From the NCBI RefSeq assembly GCF_001540865.1, contig NW_017893343.1, forward strand, positions 46,855-110,854: 64,000 bases of DNA. The letters are read 5' to 3'. Each line of letters starts with the position of its first letter. The first letter of the stretch is position 1. A model generated the notes under the pieces. The model did no database searches and had not been told where the DNA came from. It saw nothing but the letters and a program-made list of their open reading frames with translations. A program made the position numbers and the translations under genes. Source of the stretch: Ananas comosus. Its lineage: Eukaryota > Streptophyta > Magnoliopsida > Poales > Bromeliaceae. Below are positions 24,869-36,835 of this stretch, in pieces.

Positions 24869-25690
24869 ATATTGTCTTAAATTAGTCCAGTTTACGACAA
24901 TGTAGGCCTTCCACCAGTAGTCCGGTTAGAAAAGCACCAGTTTACGGCAAATTGAAGCAGAAAACGTCAAGATCATGGACAGGAATTGAAGAAGATTGCT
25001 GAAGTAGATGCTTAGAGGCTTTTTCTATTGTTATATTCAAAAAAACCAAACTCCTGTCTTCTTGTTACTGCCAATGTTATAATCAAGTAGAGGAACCCAT
25101 TAATCGGGAGGTAGATAAGAGGTAATTAATCACAACTTACAATACCCGTAGGAAACTCTGACAGTTTTCTGAAAATTTAGGCACAAAATGCTCGCATATT
25201 TTGGAATCCTTGATCAATTGCAAAAGAATAGCGGGACTAGAATATTATTGTTAGCAGCAAGTGTTTGCTACTATCAACATTTCGACGCTTGGATGCCAAA
25301 AATTTAGGTTTTTGTGATGGTACCATTATGGATTCAAGAAGAAAAATGTTGACATATAGTAACAAATATTTTATTACTATTAATAGTGTTCTACCTCATC
25401 TCTCTCTCTATATATATATGCACAAGACTGGCGTGTTTCTTTTTGGTTGGAAAGATTCCTAAAAGCTTTTTTTTTTTTTTTTTTTTGAAAAAGAAAACAG
25501 GTCAGCCCAAAAGGACTGACCAACGTGTACTTAATAATGAAAGATTAACAATTAAAATTCCTAAAAGCTAATTATCTAATAAATGATTAGAAAGAGTACC
25601 GACAGATATTCACGCCTAATCAATTAAAATAGCGCCCCACTGAAATGATCTAATATTTACATGAGGTTGACAGAAGCTCGAAATGAATTA
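24869..25690. other. Spacer between the small gene and the AMT 3' end
   Basis: A/T-rich sequence with a run of about 20 T near 25470 and no recognised gene. The last part (about 25560-25690) is probably the 3' untranslated region of the ammonium transporter, which is transcribed toward it. Confidence 0.5.
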
Positions 25691-27633
25691 TTAAGCAGCC
25701 TCGGCGAGGGTGGTCGGTAGTGCGAAATTCTGAACCCCATGGATGGACCTCTCGTACGTCTCTCCGTCCCCCCACACCGCATACGCATCCTCTCCGTGTA
25801 TGGCGTCGTCGCCAATCTGCAGCTCATCGTCGCTGAGCCGCAGAGGAACGGCGAGCCTGACGAGCAAGCATACGAGCGTTGTGACAGTGACGTTCACTGA
25901 TATAATGAAGACTATGCCGGCTAACTGCATCCCGATCTGGCGGAAGCCGGCGGCAGCCCGGCCCATCTTGAGGGCGTAGGCGAGACCGACGTACTTGGGA
26001 TCGTCGCCGAAGAAGAGGCGGTTGAGCCTGGGCTCGGCGAATATGCCGGTGAGGATGCCGCCCAAGCTGCCCGCGACGGCGTGGGTGTGGAACACGGCGA
26101 GGGTGTCGTCCACTCGCTTGAGGAACCGGATCCTCTTGTGCAGCACCATCATCGTGAACCACGGGGTGCTTCCCGATAACACCCCCATGATGATCGCGGC
26201 CCATCCTTGGACCAGCCCTGTTACATTCATTCATTCATTCATCCATTCATTCATTCGGTTATAAACTATTTGTAATTTATCTGAGGGTGAGGGTGAGGGT
26301 GAGGGTGGGTGCTGTGTTGGACGTAGCACTAGCTAGTAGGTACCTGCGGCGGGGGTGATGCAGACGAGGCCGGTGATCATGCCTTGGACAGCGCCGATGA
26401 CGGAGGGCTTGCCGAAGACGAACATGTCGAGGCAGAGCCAGACGAGGAGGCTGGTGGCCGTGCAGAGGTGAGTGTTCAGGATGGCCATGGAGGCGTCGAT
26501 GTTCGCGGCGTAGGGTGCCCCCCCGTTGAACCCGGTCCACCCCATCCATAACAGGCCTGCTCCCGTTAGGGTCAGCAGGATATTGTTGGGTGGGAACCTC
26601 TCCCTATCCTTCGCCATCCGAGGACCCACCTGTGGATCGCGAAGCAAGTGAATCATCATCATTATATTTAAAAAGTTGAAAAAGCCCAAACTAAACAACC
26701 CGAAACGAGAAAAATCTGAGCTACTCCGAAATTACCATCTAATCTGATCTAATCTAGTTAGGCTTTGAAAACAAAAATAATACTAACAATCCGAACAAAA
26801 TATCTTATCTTATCGTCGGAGGTGATTTCTTATCGTCGTGGAATCGCATTAAACGTACGTTCAGATTGTTTTGTGTGTTGTTTCTGAAAAAATTTGCATG
26901 GCGGCCGAACGAGATCTGAGCCGCTAGCTCTAGTAGTAAAAAATGAACTAGCTAGTACGTAATAAAAAAGAAAACTAGCTAGAGCTAGTAGCAATAATGA
27001 AAATGAAAAGTGGTACGACGTAATGAAAAGAAGAGTCGTGCATGCAGGAGGTAGCGTATGTACCCAGTAGGCGGCGGTCAATCCGGCGACCCCCGAAGAG
27101 AGGTGGATGACGTAGCCGCCGGCGAAGTCCATGACGCCGGCCTTGAAGAGGAAGCCGTTGGGGCTCCAGACGCTGAAGGCGCCGACGGTGTAGGAGAAGG
27201 TGAGCCAGAGCGGGACGAAGAGCATCCAGGCCTTGAAGTTCATGCGGCCGAGGAGCGCCCCGGCAATGAGGATCAGCGTGATGGCGGCGAAGACGAACTG
27301 GAAGTAGACGAGGGTGGCGCTGGGGTAGAGCCCCGCGAAGCCCTGGGCCAGCAGGAACCTCTGGTCGAGGGCGGCCAAGTCCGGGCGGCCCAGGAAGGGC
27401 AGCAGGCGGTCGCCGAAGGACATGCGGAAGGCCCAGAGGGACCAGCAGACGAAGGTGACGGCGAAGGCGTAGAGGGCCATGAAGGCCGAGTTCACGGCCC
27501 ACTTCTTCTTCACGATGCTCCCGTATAAGATCACCAGCCCCGGCACGCTCTGCAGCCCCACCAGCGTCGCCGCCGCCAGCTGCCATGAGTTGTCCCCCTT
27601 GTTCAGCCACTCCGGCGCCGACTCGCTCGCCAT
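25691..27633 (-). CDS. Ammonium transporter, AMT2/AMT3 type
   Basis: Three exons on the minus strand: 27633-27064, 26629-26344, 26217-25691, giving 460 residues. It is a plasma-membrane ammonium channel/transporter of the Amt/Mep/Rh family with about 11 membrane segments. Visible family features are [11 protein letters not shown] near residue 28, [36 protein letters not shown] with the first pore His at 177, [18 protein letters not shown], and [19 protein letters not shown] with the second pore His at about 331. The FHTHAVAG form, the multi-exon structure and the [19 protein letters not shown] tail indicate the AMT2/AMT3 clade rather than AMT1, which usually lacks introns. The coding exons are far richer in G/C than the neighbouring genes. 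Intron 2 holds a GGGTGA tandem repeat and ATTC repeats. Confidence 0.95.
26281..26306 (+). repeat. Short TGAGGG tandem repeat in an AMT intron
   Basis: About four head-to-tail copies of gagggt/gtgagg are followed by gggtgggtgc. The unit resembles but differs from the plant telomere unit TTTAGGG. An ATTC tetranucleotide repeat lies at 26226-26255 in the same intron. Confidence 0.7.
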
Positions 27634-27867
27634 GATCTTTCTTTTCTTTCTTTCTTTCTTTCTTAATATATTTTATATTTATTTATATATTGATCGATCA
27701 AAACTTCTCTTCCGACCACCAGGCCCCCCCTCTCTTTCTCTCTTTTTCTCTCTCTTGATAATGATGTTCTCCTCCTCCTCCTTCGAATTGCAACTTGGTG
27801 TGAGGATGGGAAGGGGAGATTACTGTTATTATTTATATATATATTATTACATATATTATATAGTAAA

Positions 27868-27898
<31 letters not shown>

Positions 27899-28560
27899 AG
27901 AGAGGTAGAGGGCGAAGAGGAATTGGAGTCGGAACAGAATATTTATATTTAAATTTTAAATTCGAATGAATTTAATTTAATTTAATTAATTAATTAAAAG
28001 CCATGTGGCAGTAGTAGTAGTAGTAGTAGTAGGAAAGAATTAATTCCGGCTGTCTCCGAAAGCGCCGGGGAGCCGCACAGCAAATTTGCTCCTCCGAATC
28101 AGTAGTCACAGCAAATTCGCTCTGTTGTTATCTGCTGTGCTGGATCCGAAATAGTAGGAAGCTGCCAACTAATCGAATCTTCAAGCCTCTCAGATTCCGT
28201 CAAACCAACGAGTTTGTTAAGATCCTCCCCCTCCGCCAGTCACTGCTGCCCGGACCTGGTACACCACGTCATCCATGGGCCGGCCCCCATTTTTCACCAG
28301 TATATTTTTTATATCTATTATAATAACTAATTGAATTAAAAAAATCAGCTAGTTTACTTTCGCTTCTACGGGGGGGCACCGTACGTCGGCGGCAAAGAAA
28401 ATTTTTTTTTAAGAGAAAGTAAACTATTTGTTTTATTTATTAAGAAAAATAAATTTACCTTGAAAAGAGAGAAGAAGAAAGGTATACAAAAGTTTATAAA
28501 AAAGCCGAAAGAAAAAAAAAAGCAAAGATATTTTTTTTTTTGAACATCAAAGAGACACTT
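27634..28560. promoter_or_regulatory. Upstream region of the ammonium transporter gene
   Basis: Immediately upstream of the AMT start are TTTC repeats (27636-27662), pyrimidine-rich leader-like sequence (27720-27785), a (TA)n tract (27868-27890) and an AGT triplet repeat (28013-28032). It would contain the transporter's promoter, but I see no specific regulatory site that I could name with confidence. Confidence 0.45.
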
Positions 28561-29220
28561 TTGTTAAATATGTATTCCTATATAAATTTTATTCCTAAAG
28601 CATATCAAGGATTTTTTTATCAAAATAATCTTATAAAAATTTATATTTAGATAAATAATCATATGAAAAAAAAGGGGCATACTAATCCTTTTTTTTCCCG
28701 ACTAGGCGTTCAGGTTGAATTTTTAATTAAAGACGCCTTTGAAAAGAAGGTGAATGATTTACCGTTTTACAGTTTTCCACAAAGCCGGTGACTCATTCCT
28801 CATCTTATTTTTTTTTTCATATATATCCTAACAATCATATAAAATTTCAACAAATTAATTCAATCTTAACAAACAAAAAAAATCTTAATAATCTATCCAT
28901 ATAATTCTAACAGCCAAATAAAAATTTTAATAATTCACATACAATCTTAACAGCAATATAAAAATTTTAATTTTTCTATTTTTTATATATAATCCTAACA
29001 ACTATATAAAAATTTCAACAAATCATATTTTTAATTTTTTATATATGATCAAAATAAATATATAAAAATTTCAACAAATTAAACATAATTTTAACTGTCT
29101 AAAAAATCTAAAAAGCAATCTTTTAGAAGGTGGTGAATCGTTCACTGTCATAGTAGAATATTATATAAGCAGTGAATCGTTCACCATTCACCGTTTTTAA
29201 ATTATAATTTTTGTTGGTTT
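28561..29220. repeat. A/T-rich degenerate repeats with GTGAAT/ATTCAC palindromes
   Basis: Phrases such as tataaaaatttcaacaaat recur near 28848, 29005 and 29062. The segment ends with the motifs gtgaatcgttcac (about 29132 and 29173) and accattcaccg. The same palindromic motif reappears at 47060-47240, so both places probably hold remnants of one dispersed, non-coding repeat family. Confidence 0.55.
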
Positions 29221-29260
29221 AAATGGACAAGCATCCTGTCATGTGACGGGAGGACATGTT

Positions 29261-29345
29261 GAGCCGAGTCATGTTCAAAATGGCGTGAGATTGGATGAGC
29301 CGAGTCATGTTCGAAGTGATGTGAGGCTGGATGGGCCGAATCACA
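29261..29345. repeat. 36-bp tandem repeat, about 2.5 copies
   Basis: The phrase gagccgagtcatgttc starts at 29261 and again at 29297, and a diverged form (gggccgaatcac) starts at 29333, giving a constant 36-bp spacing. The sequence around it (ending near tttctaaccgttcgagc, 29397-29413) resembles retrotransposon-derived DNA, but I cannot define its ends. Confidence 0.65.
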
Positions 29346-30159
29346 ATCGAGATTCGTGGGCGCTATTTCTGTACATTTTAAGTAAATTGATTGTATATTT
29401 CTAACCGTTCGAGCTTTTGGAATTAATAGTTAACACCAACGATATGACAATTTTGATCAAAACAAGAATATCTAAGGCAAATATGGGATGTGTAATCATA
29501 CACAGCATCCATGAATCTTTCAAACAAAATTGGTAGCTCACCATAAATAGAAAGCTTAGTATGACAGCAACAAATGCCAACAATTAAAGTACTTTACACA
29601 ACCAAATCATGGTCATAAAAAAGAATCGTAAACAGCAAAAATCACTGTCAAAAATCGACCATTATATTTTCGGACTGACAGTGGAATAATAAAAAGCAGT
29701 TTTCTTCTCATGAAAAAAGAAAAGGAAAAAGAAAAAGAAGGAAAAAAAAAAAAAAAAACCCAGCTTGAAACAAAATGCACAACCTTATGCTGAAGAAAAA
29801 TCGACAGATAGAAGGCTGTCATTAATTCAAGCTGTTTTCTCTTTATGCAAGTTGATGAAAGGGGGCAATTTCATGAAGAAGACCAATCAAAAACTAAACA
29901 GTCGCCAGTAAAATTGATAACAACCTGACATATAACATAAGCACATCTGAAATGGTAATTGAAACAACTAAAGATCTTCGGTATAAACAGATTCTTACAT
30001 TCTTCATGCCAAATATGTGTCGAAAACCAACAAAAAAGTTAATTGCCCCCAAAAAACTTGTATCAGTAATTAGAAATGAAGGTGTCTAAAAAGTAATTAC
30101 CTCCAAAGTGTGTGACTCTTGCTCCATAAATCTAGCAGCATAAGTAAATACTGAAAAGT

Positions 30160-30316
30160 GAGGTACGAGGAATGAAGCCTGGTCCGAGATCTCTTCACTG
30201 ACATCTTATGAACTCACATGAGTAAAGCCTAGGAATGGATCAAAGATTAAGGAACCAAAAAAAAAAAAAAAAACAGTCACGAGAGGATCTTGGACCAGCC
30301 TCCATTCCCAACACCT
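30160..30316 (-). ncRNA. MIR166: MIR166 precursor hairpin (minus strand)
   Basis: The complement of 30167-30187 reads UCGGACCAGGCUUCAUUCC followed by UC, the mature miR166 3p sequence in the CUC-ended form I recall for some rice members. Upstream on the same strand, 30309-30289 reads GGGAAUGGAGGCUGGUCCAAG and pairs with it over about 22 positions with only two mismatches, leaving a loop of about 100 nt that contains a T run. miR166 guides AGO1/AGO10 to HD-ZIP III transcription-factor mRNAs and so controls leaf polarity, meristem and vascular patterning. The hairpin lies in the spacer between the AMT and BPA1-like genes and must have its own transcript. A TATA-like sequence (catatatattta on the minus strand, about 31145-31156) is a candidate promoter element. 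Confidence 0.93.
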
Positions 30317-31400
30317 ACTCTCCTTCTTCCAATATCCCTCTGCCTTTCTAACATCCATCACTCACTCTCATGATTCCCCAATCAAATATCTCTAGATTTT
30401 AGGAAGAAGCCCTGAGATCCTACTCCTTATGCATGCCATGATGGGTATATAATCTAAGACTGCACATGATGGACAGGACACTTTTTGTGCAAAATAATAG
30501 AAAATTAGGTGGGCTTTGCAAGAGATGTTGTCTTCTTCTATGGCATGTTCTTTATGGGAGTGAGTGGAATGAAAAGCTTTTGCAGGCTTTAATTGAAGAA
30601 AAGAACAGCTAAAATAACATGAAATATCAAGAACCTGACGGAACAACACTGTGGAGGCCTCAAATGGTGGGGAGAATGAGGGTTGTCCTTTAACGTGTTT
30701 TATCCGTGGTGAGCTGAGGTCCAGATGAAAAGGCCATCCGCAAGACTTCAACAAGACAGGATGAGGCCGGTAATGGCTTGTAAAGAAGGTGGAAAGTAAG
30801 TAGGAAAAAGATAACACCGACCAAAAGCTAAAAGCCTAAATACAGCAACATGAAGATGATGTGTGCTAAGATCAGAATTTATCATATATTATCCTGGCCA
30901 GATAATATTCTTAGAAAAAGCAACAAAAGATATAGAATCTAGCATTCACATGCTCAAAGTAAAGAAATAAATGTGACCAAGGGTGAAACTAGAAAAGTTC
31001 TTAATAAAGGGTTAATCAAACAATAATGCCGGGACTAAAGGACGAAATGAACTCCTTTGACATAATTTGATTCTTTTGAAGCACATAAATATGATTCCAT
31101 AAGTTTAAAATCCAAATGGCGTATAACCTTTTACCATCGGTAAATATATATGGTCATCCACTGCAGATGGGGTAATGTATCTCACAAACTTACAAGGTCC
31201 TATCCTTTTGTCTTTTGGCTTCACCCCACCAAATCTCCTTTTCTCTCATTACAATTTAGGCTTTTATGATCCGTACTGTCATCTTTTGAGCCAATAATTC
31301 TCCTTCTCCACTCAGTTGGAATAATAATAAGATTCTTTCATTGCCTCAATCTTCCTCCTCCTTCCTTCAATTAGAAAAAACCATCATTCAGTCTATGGAC
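30317..31400 (-). other. Likely 5' part of the MIR166 primary transcript and its promoter
   Basis: This region lies directly upstream of the hairpin on the same strand. It contains a 141-codon open frame (30817-30392) that ends about 75 nt before the hairpin and has no recognisable domain. A TATA-like sequence sits near 31150. Plant miRNA genes are transcribed by RNA polymerase II with leaders of this size, so the assignment is plausible, but transcription is not shown by the sequence. Confidence 0.4.
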
Positions 31401-31748
31401 CTTAATCGTGGTGTATAGTTCTTCTGATGCTAACAGGTCACCCGCAATGTACACACAGGAGAATAAAACAAACAATCAAGATGAAAGGACTATTCTCTTC
31501 ATAGCATTATAGATAAATTCTAATAATCAAGAGTGTAACAACACAAGTATCTGTGACCCAAAAGTTCAGTAGCATTATGTCCAACTTCACATGTGTTTCT
31601 ATGGCTCTAATTCTTATTATGAAAGGTAAAATGGCATGGCTTTTGTTTCCAAGAGTCAAAGCCACTAGGATACTACTTTGTAACCCCAGTTTCCTATCAA
31701 AATTACCGCTAAGCATCCTAAAGAGAAAAGAAAAATAGAGGCAGCGCA

Positions 31749-31950
31749 AATGTTTTGCTGTCAAAATCATTCAAAACATTATATAGCTAAAGTATATCAG
31801 AAAGGTGCGTAATAAGAATGTCTTCATAGAATGTTTTCATAGAGTGTTGTGATAATGTTTTGCTGTCAAAATCATTCAAAACATCATATAGCTAAAGTAT
31901 ATCAGAAAGATGTATAATAAGAATGTCTTCATAGAGTGTTATGATAGACG
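31749..31950. repeat. Tandem duplication of about 105 bp
   Basis: The phrase aatgttttgctgtcaaaatc begins at 31749 and again at 31854. Some 90 bases of each copy match with only a few differences, ending in aagaatgtcttcataga. No gene is disrupted. Confidence 0.85.
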
Positions 31951-32918
31951 AGAACAGTTAATATTAACAAGGTAGAATAGACTTGTGTCCACTAATCAGA
32001 TTTGACAACACCATACTCATCAAAAATATCTTGAATTTTCTCCATCATTCGGGTGTGCAAATTCACATATCAAATTTCTGTGCAGAGTTAAAGAATTAAA
32101 AGGATTGCCACTCTTATCTTACATACCTTCTCAATCTTCAATTTCTCCGAGTTTTATCCATTTATATGAACCCTCGGGGATGGCATCAACTTACCGGCTA
32201 ACAAAATAGCACAAGCTCATCTTTCGGTTGTATTGGTCTCCTATTTAGGTTGCTAAAGCCCCTATTCTAAAGGCCCTGATATATAAGGGTCCACCCACTT
32301 TTTCAGACGTTCCTCAGTTACTTCAATGCACACATCTCAAATCAACCGACTAAACTTTGCTCAACAACTATATGCATCACTATTGCCTCCACGTTTTCGT
32401 TTCTAACCTTTTCCAAGTCCCTGCTCTTTCTGAATTAGTTCATTTGTAGATATACAGAGCTGGAAGTACAGCTTGCAATTTGATTTACACTGATGAGGAT
32501 AGCCTTTATCTTGAACAACAAAATCTGAGAGAATAGCTGCACATAAAACCTTATAGATTCTGTTTGAAAATTCAACACATGATATGCTACAATGATTCGG
32601 AGTATATACTATGCAGAGCTAAGTAGCAAAATAGATGTGGACAACATTGTTTGGTAAGGAAAGTTTTTCCTCTCATTATATTCTAAAAAGAATGGATAAT
32701 GTCAAAAACTTAAAATACAAAATGCAAGCAGCTGCATTTACCCAAAGCTGCCACCAATCACTCTGATACACAGGAAAAATTACAATCACAAGAAAAAGAG
32801 CAAGGTACAAGCTAAGAACATTACTTGAGATAATCAATGGCACACATGTGCAAACAAATGCTTGATTGAATTCGTCCAAAGGTACAAATAAAGCTTCCTC
32901 CCACACGATAATACTATC
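31951..32918. other. Downstream region of the BPA1-like gene
   Basis: About 1 kb of A/T-rich sequence. The part nearest 32918 should be the 3' untranslated region of the BPA1-like gene, which is transcribed toward it. I see no protein-coding gene or structured RNA here. Confidence 0.5.
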
Positions 32919-35900
32919 TTATGCAGCAACAGCTGGATCCTGTGTTAACAACAACAATATCAGAATAGGATTAAGAACATAGCACTATGCTGTTTCAAAA
33001 TAATATTAAACATAGGGAGAGTCCTGGCACGACTTAGAGAAGTAATGGTCACACAGTGTTTGGTTGGAGGAATTTTATCACAGGAATAGGATAAACTTTG
33101 TAGATCAAGTTGTTATCCTCATTGCATTTAAAGGGATTGCCTAGGATAATTGGTTACATATGAGAACGGTAGGCTTGTAATATTTCCACTCAACTCGTGG
33201 AGTTGCTACTCCAGAAATATGGCTGCCCATGGAAATAGTTCCCGATTCTAGATTAAAATCCCACAAATGCCAACTGTATTTGGGGGGATACTATGGTTGA
33301 ATACTGAGGACATTTACAGTTAGTTCTACTCTGAACATAAAAACTACAAATAGGAAAGCAACCATGAAATAATATCAAGAAGAAATAGTTGTAGATACTA
33401 ATTCGTTTTGGCTTCTCTTATGAGGAAGACATAATGCCAAGTGCTCCAATTGTGACAACCGTCTAATATTTGTAGAAAAGATCCATACTAAAAGACAATG
33501 GCATAAGAGATAAGCTTATTTGCTATTCACATATTCCTTTCTTATTAAACCTCAAGGAGTTCAAAGAAGAAATCTATTGTCTACAGAATTTTGGATCCTA
33601 CAGTTCCATAAGTGATAAACATGGCTAAATAATCAGATGACAGGTTCAGTCAACTTTTGCCCAGCCAGACAATATTTAAAATGATTTGAAGTTAATGAAA
33701 ATAGAAGATAAAATAAAAGGAAACTACAACGCAAGAAGTTGAAAAAATAAATGCAAACTTTTAAAAAGTACACGCCAATTGTTATCTTTCCGGGGGGGAG
33801 AATACAAAAATTTGGAGACATACAAATTAAGAATGTAAATCTCTGCAAACTTGCATCATTTAGATTGATGCATTAGCTAGAAATAGTATACTGTATATAG
33901 GCTAATAGAATCATTAGCAATTCAACTATAGCATTTACATCTTATGTAAGCCACTGCCTCCTCACAATAAGAAGACCATGTACTCTGAAAAATTCCTGGT
34001 ACATAAAACTTCTCCTCCATAGACTAGAAATCTTTTTATGCTTGAAGAATTGCTAATTACTATATGCTCGAAGAGGAAAACATTTCTAATGTGTTGTATG
34101 GCCATGCAACACTAGGTTTTAGAATATCAAATGGATGTCACTACATTACAAATAAAAGAAAAACAATCTTAATAGTCAGCTTACCTTTGCTGTTAGATTG
34201 GACACTGCCAATTGAAACTTCTCTCTTGTTTTTGTGCTTGCAGCATGGCTAGCCTTTGCCACTTTGCGAAAAGTTCCATTAAGCCAAGTAGTTCCAGCAG
34301 TTACATACCTATAACCAATAAAAACCAACTCCATTATTCATCACACGATTCATGTGAAGAGGCTGGAAACTCTGTGCAATTATGTTTATAGAGCTAGCAG
34401 CAAAAGATTGCAAGTCAAATCCATGGGTTATAACTATTCGGCAATGTCAGCATCACTGCCATTCTTGTTGATATAGCATGAAGCTCATACACGAATTTCA
34501 ACATGACAATGTGAATAAAGCATCATTATAAAGTGGTTTGATCAAAGTGGCAAAGCAATCAATAAGACTTGGATCAGCAAACAGTTGGCTACTCATACGA
34601 TGCTTCAGCACAAAATAATTCACATCAGCAGTACTTGTGGTGTGACAAGGCGGAAAATGATGAGCGCTGACAAGCTATCAGCGTTCTCTATATCACTATA
34701 CATATAGATAATATTGAAGAGCTCCCTTCAACATTTTGGTAGCTTCTAGTTTCTTTGCAGCATGCTTTCCAATTTTGAGCAAATGGATGTGGCAATAGAA
34801 TCTGTTACTTTAATAGCACAACTTCAATTCACAGCTACAGTGTACCAGCACCATAGGTTCCTTAACATAATTTGTAACTCAAAGAATAGAAGACATAAGA
34901 CTGACAGTTTATTGGATAATAACAATACTACAGCATTTTCATATTTTATCTAAGCGATGAAAGAAAATGCTTGAGAAAGTAGATATGTTCAATGTTCCAA
35001 CTCCCAAGTTTTATTTCCACTGTTTTGTAGTCCACTAGGATGGTCTCAAAAATACGGGGTGTTAAATATGGATAAGAAAAAACCTGTTAGTTTTCACAGC
35101 AGTGCCTGTGTCATTTAGCTTGCGCTCTGCTACTGTTATGGCAACGATCGTTTTGTCAGAAACATGTAACCTTTGATCCACAGATTTCACTTTCTCATTA
35201 ACGACTGATATTCCAACAGAGATTTTCTCTGAAAGGCCAACCCTCCTATCGAAAGATGTAACCTTTGCTGATGCACTAGCCGTCCATCGATGCTTCTCGT
35301 CAAATGCTTTGGCTCTATTCACAGCGTCTTGTCCAATTGCTGAACCCCTTGCTAGCATGCTTGTCACGACATCATGGGCTTTACTGACATAAATCCGGCC
35401 ACCGCTGGGACTCGTCTCAACCTACACGGTGAAATAGAAGCATGCATTTCAGGACCGAAGCTAGTCAATCAGAATGATAGATACATAGAAGATTTCAGGG
35501 TTTGAGAAAAGCTTATACTGGAGATTAAAGACACCTCAACAGTCGGTACAAAATTTCCGGTAGAAGTTGAGCTCGTCACCTCATTTACCATAGAACGCTG
35601 GATGATGTACAACAAGTTACAGAAATAAGTGATGAAACCAAGCCAAATCAAATGCAAATTGGTTGGTCCCAAATATATATATATATATATATAAAACTTA
35701 CCCCCTCAACGATAGGGATATAAATGTAATTCTCGGCAGGAGTTATGGTCACTATCCGGTCAACAATTGTAGCTCCCTGCACAAGGCAGAACAACCAAAC
35801 CTCTCGCAAATATTCAAATGGTTTATTTATGAAGTAGAGTATTCTTGCTTTACGCGTGAATGGGAATAGATTCTACATACTAAATAGGACGAAATGCTTG

Positions 35901-36835
35901 TCTAGCCTCAAGTAGTAACTTTTTCTGCTGTTTAAATAGCAGAAACACCAGAACACGGAGGCAGTAGTCTGGATTGGAAAAGGTTTGCCTCTATGTAATC
36001 CAATGCTTAAACAAAAGCACACCATAATCTATTTAACAAGCGGATTTATTTACCTTAACTAATGCGGCAAACTGCTGAACCAACAGCTTTTCCAATCTCG
36101 ACACAATAAACGAGCATTTCTTTACCCTACATATGTCGGTATTACAATTCAATAATGTGCTCCCGCAATGATTGTGTCTTGCGAGCTAAGGTCATTTACC
36201 AATAAGCAAGTTTGATTCCATAAAATTCTCAAGTAAACACTATAGAATGATTGGGAACCCAAAAAGTCTGAAGAGAGAGCATACCGACAGCAGCAATGCG
36301 ATCTCAAGTGCTTTCGGATCTCTAAATGTAACATAAGCAGTCCTCCCATTTCCCACATCACCACTGGCCCCAACAAACACAGCAAATGTTAGAAAGGATA
36401 CTGAAACCCTAAAACTAAGCTTAATTTAAAACCTGACGAATAGTGCACATGCAAACAAACAATGAATAACAACGAACACTAGAAGCTACATTGATTAAAA
36501 GAAGGAGGAGGGAAAAACACAAAAAGGAAATAAAGAAAGAAAGAAAGAAAAAAGGGAAAAATCCCTGATTTGATTGAAATCTGATACAAGAGATACTTGC
36601 CTTTGGATCTCAACATACTCGATGTCGCCGGAGAAGGAGAAGAACTCTCGAATCTCCCTCTCCCCGGCCAGATCTGAGATGTTCCCCACTCGAACCGTTC
36701 TTAGCTACCAAGCGAAAATCCAAAAACAAAAAAAACAACAAATGGTATGAAATTTCCACAAAATTTAATTAATCAATTGAGGTTGTCACAAATTTAGATA
36801 GGAAAACAAAATTTAGGAGCTTCGATTACCTCCAT
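32919..36835 (-). CDS. RRM protein, binding partner of ACD11 (BPA1) family
   Basis: Eight exons on the minus strand: 36835-36830, 36704-36601, 36363-36285, 35776-35702, 35597-35535, 35421-35084, 34308-34185, 32939-32919, giving 269 residues. The first coding exon holds only Met-Glu. A single RRM follows (LRTVRVGNIS; then TAYVTFRDPKALEIALLLSG across exons 3-4), then ATIVDRIVTITPAENYIYIP, and a C-terminal region rich in Ala, Lys and Ser (KVTSFDRRVGLSEKISVG) that is typical of BPA1-type proteins. In Arabidopsis BPA1 binds ACD11, a ceramide-1-phosphate transfer protein that restrains cell death; RNA binding by the degenerate RRM is uncertain. Intron 2 uses a GC donor (AAAG/GCAAGT at 36600). Intron 7 is long (1.2 kb) and precedes a 7-codon last exon, DPAVAA and stop. 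Confidence 0.9.

Noticed and set aside
26281..26306. Telomere-like repeat as a sign of a chromosome end or fusion
   Set aside because: Only about four units of a TGAGGG-type sequence, not the plant unit TTTAGGG, and it lies within an intron of an intact gene.
27058..27528. 156-codon plus-strand open frame, Gly/Glu-rich
   Set aside because: It is antisense to AMT exon 1. High third-position G/C removes stop codons on the opposite strand, and there is no domain.
26975..27610. 211-codon minus-strand frame rich in Arg, Leu and Gly
   Set aside because: It is a frame-shifted shadow of AMT exon 1 with low-complexity composition and no motif.
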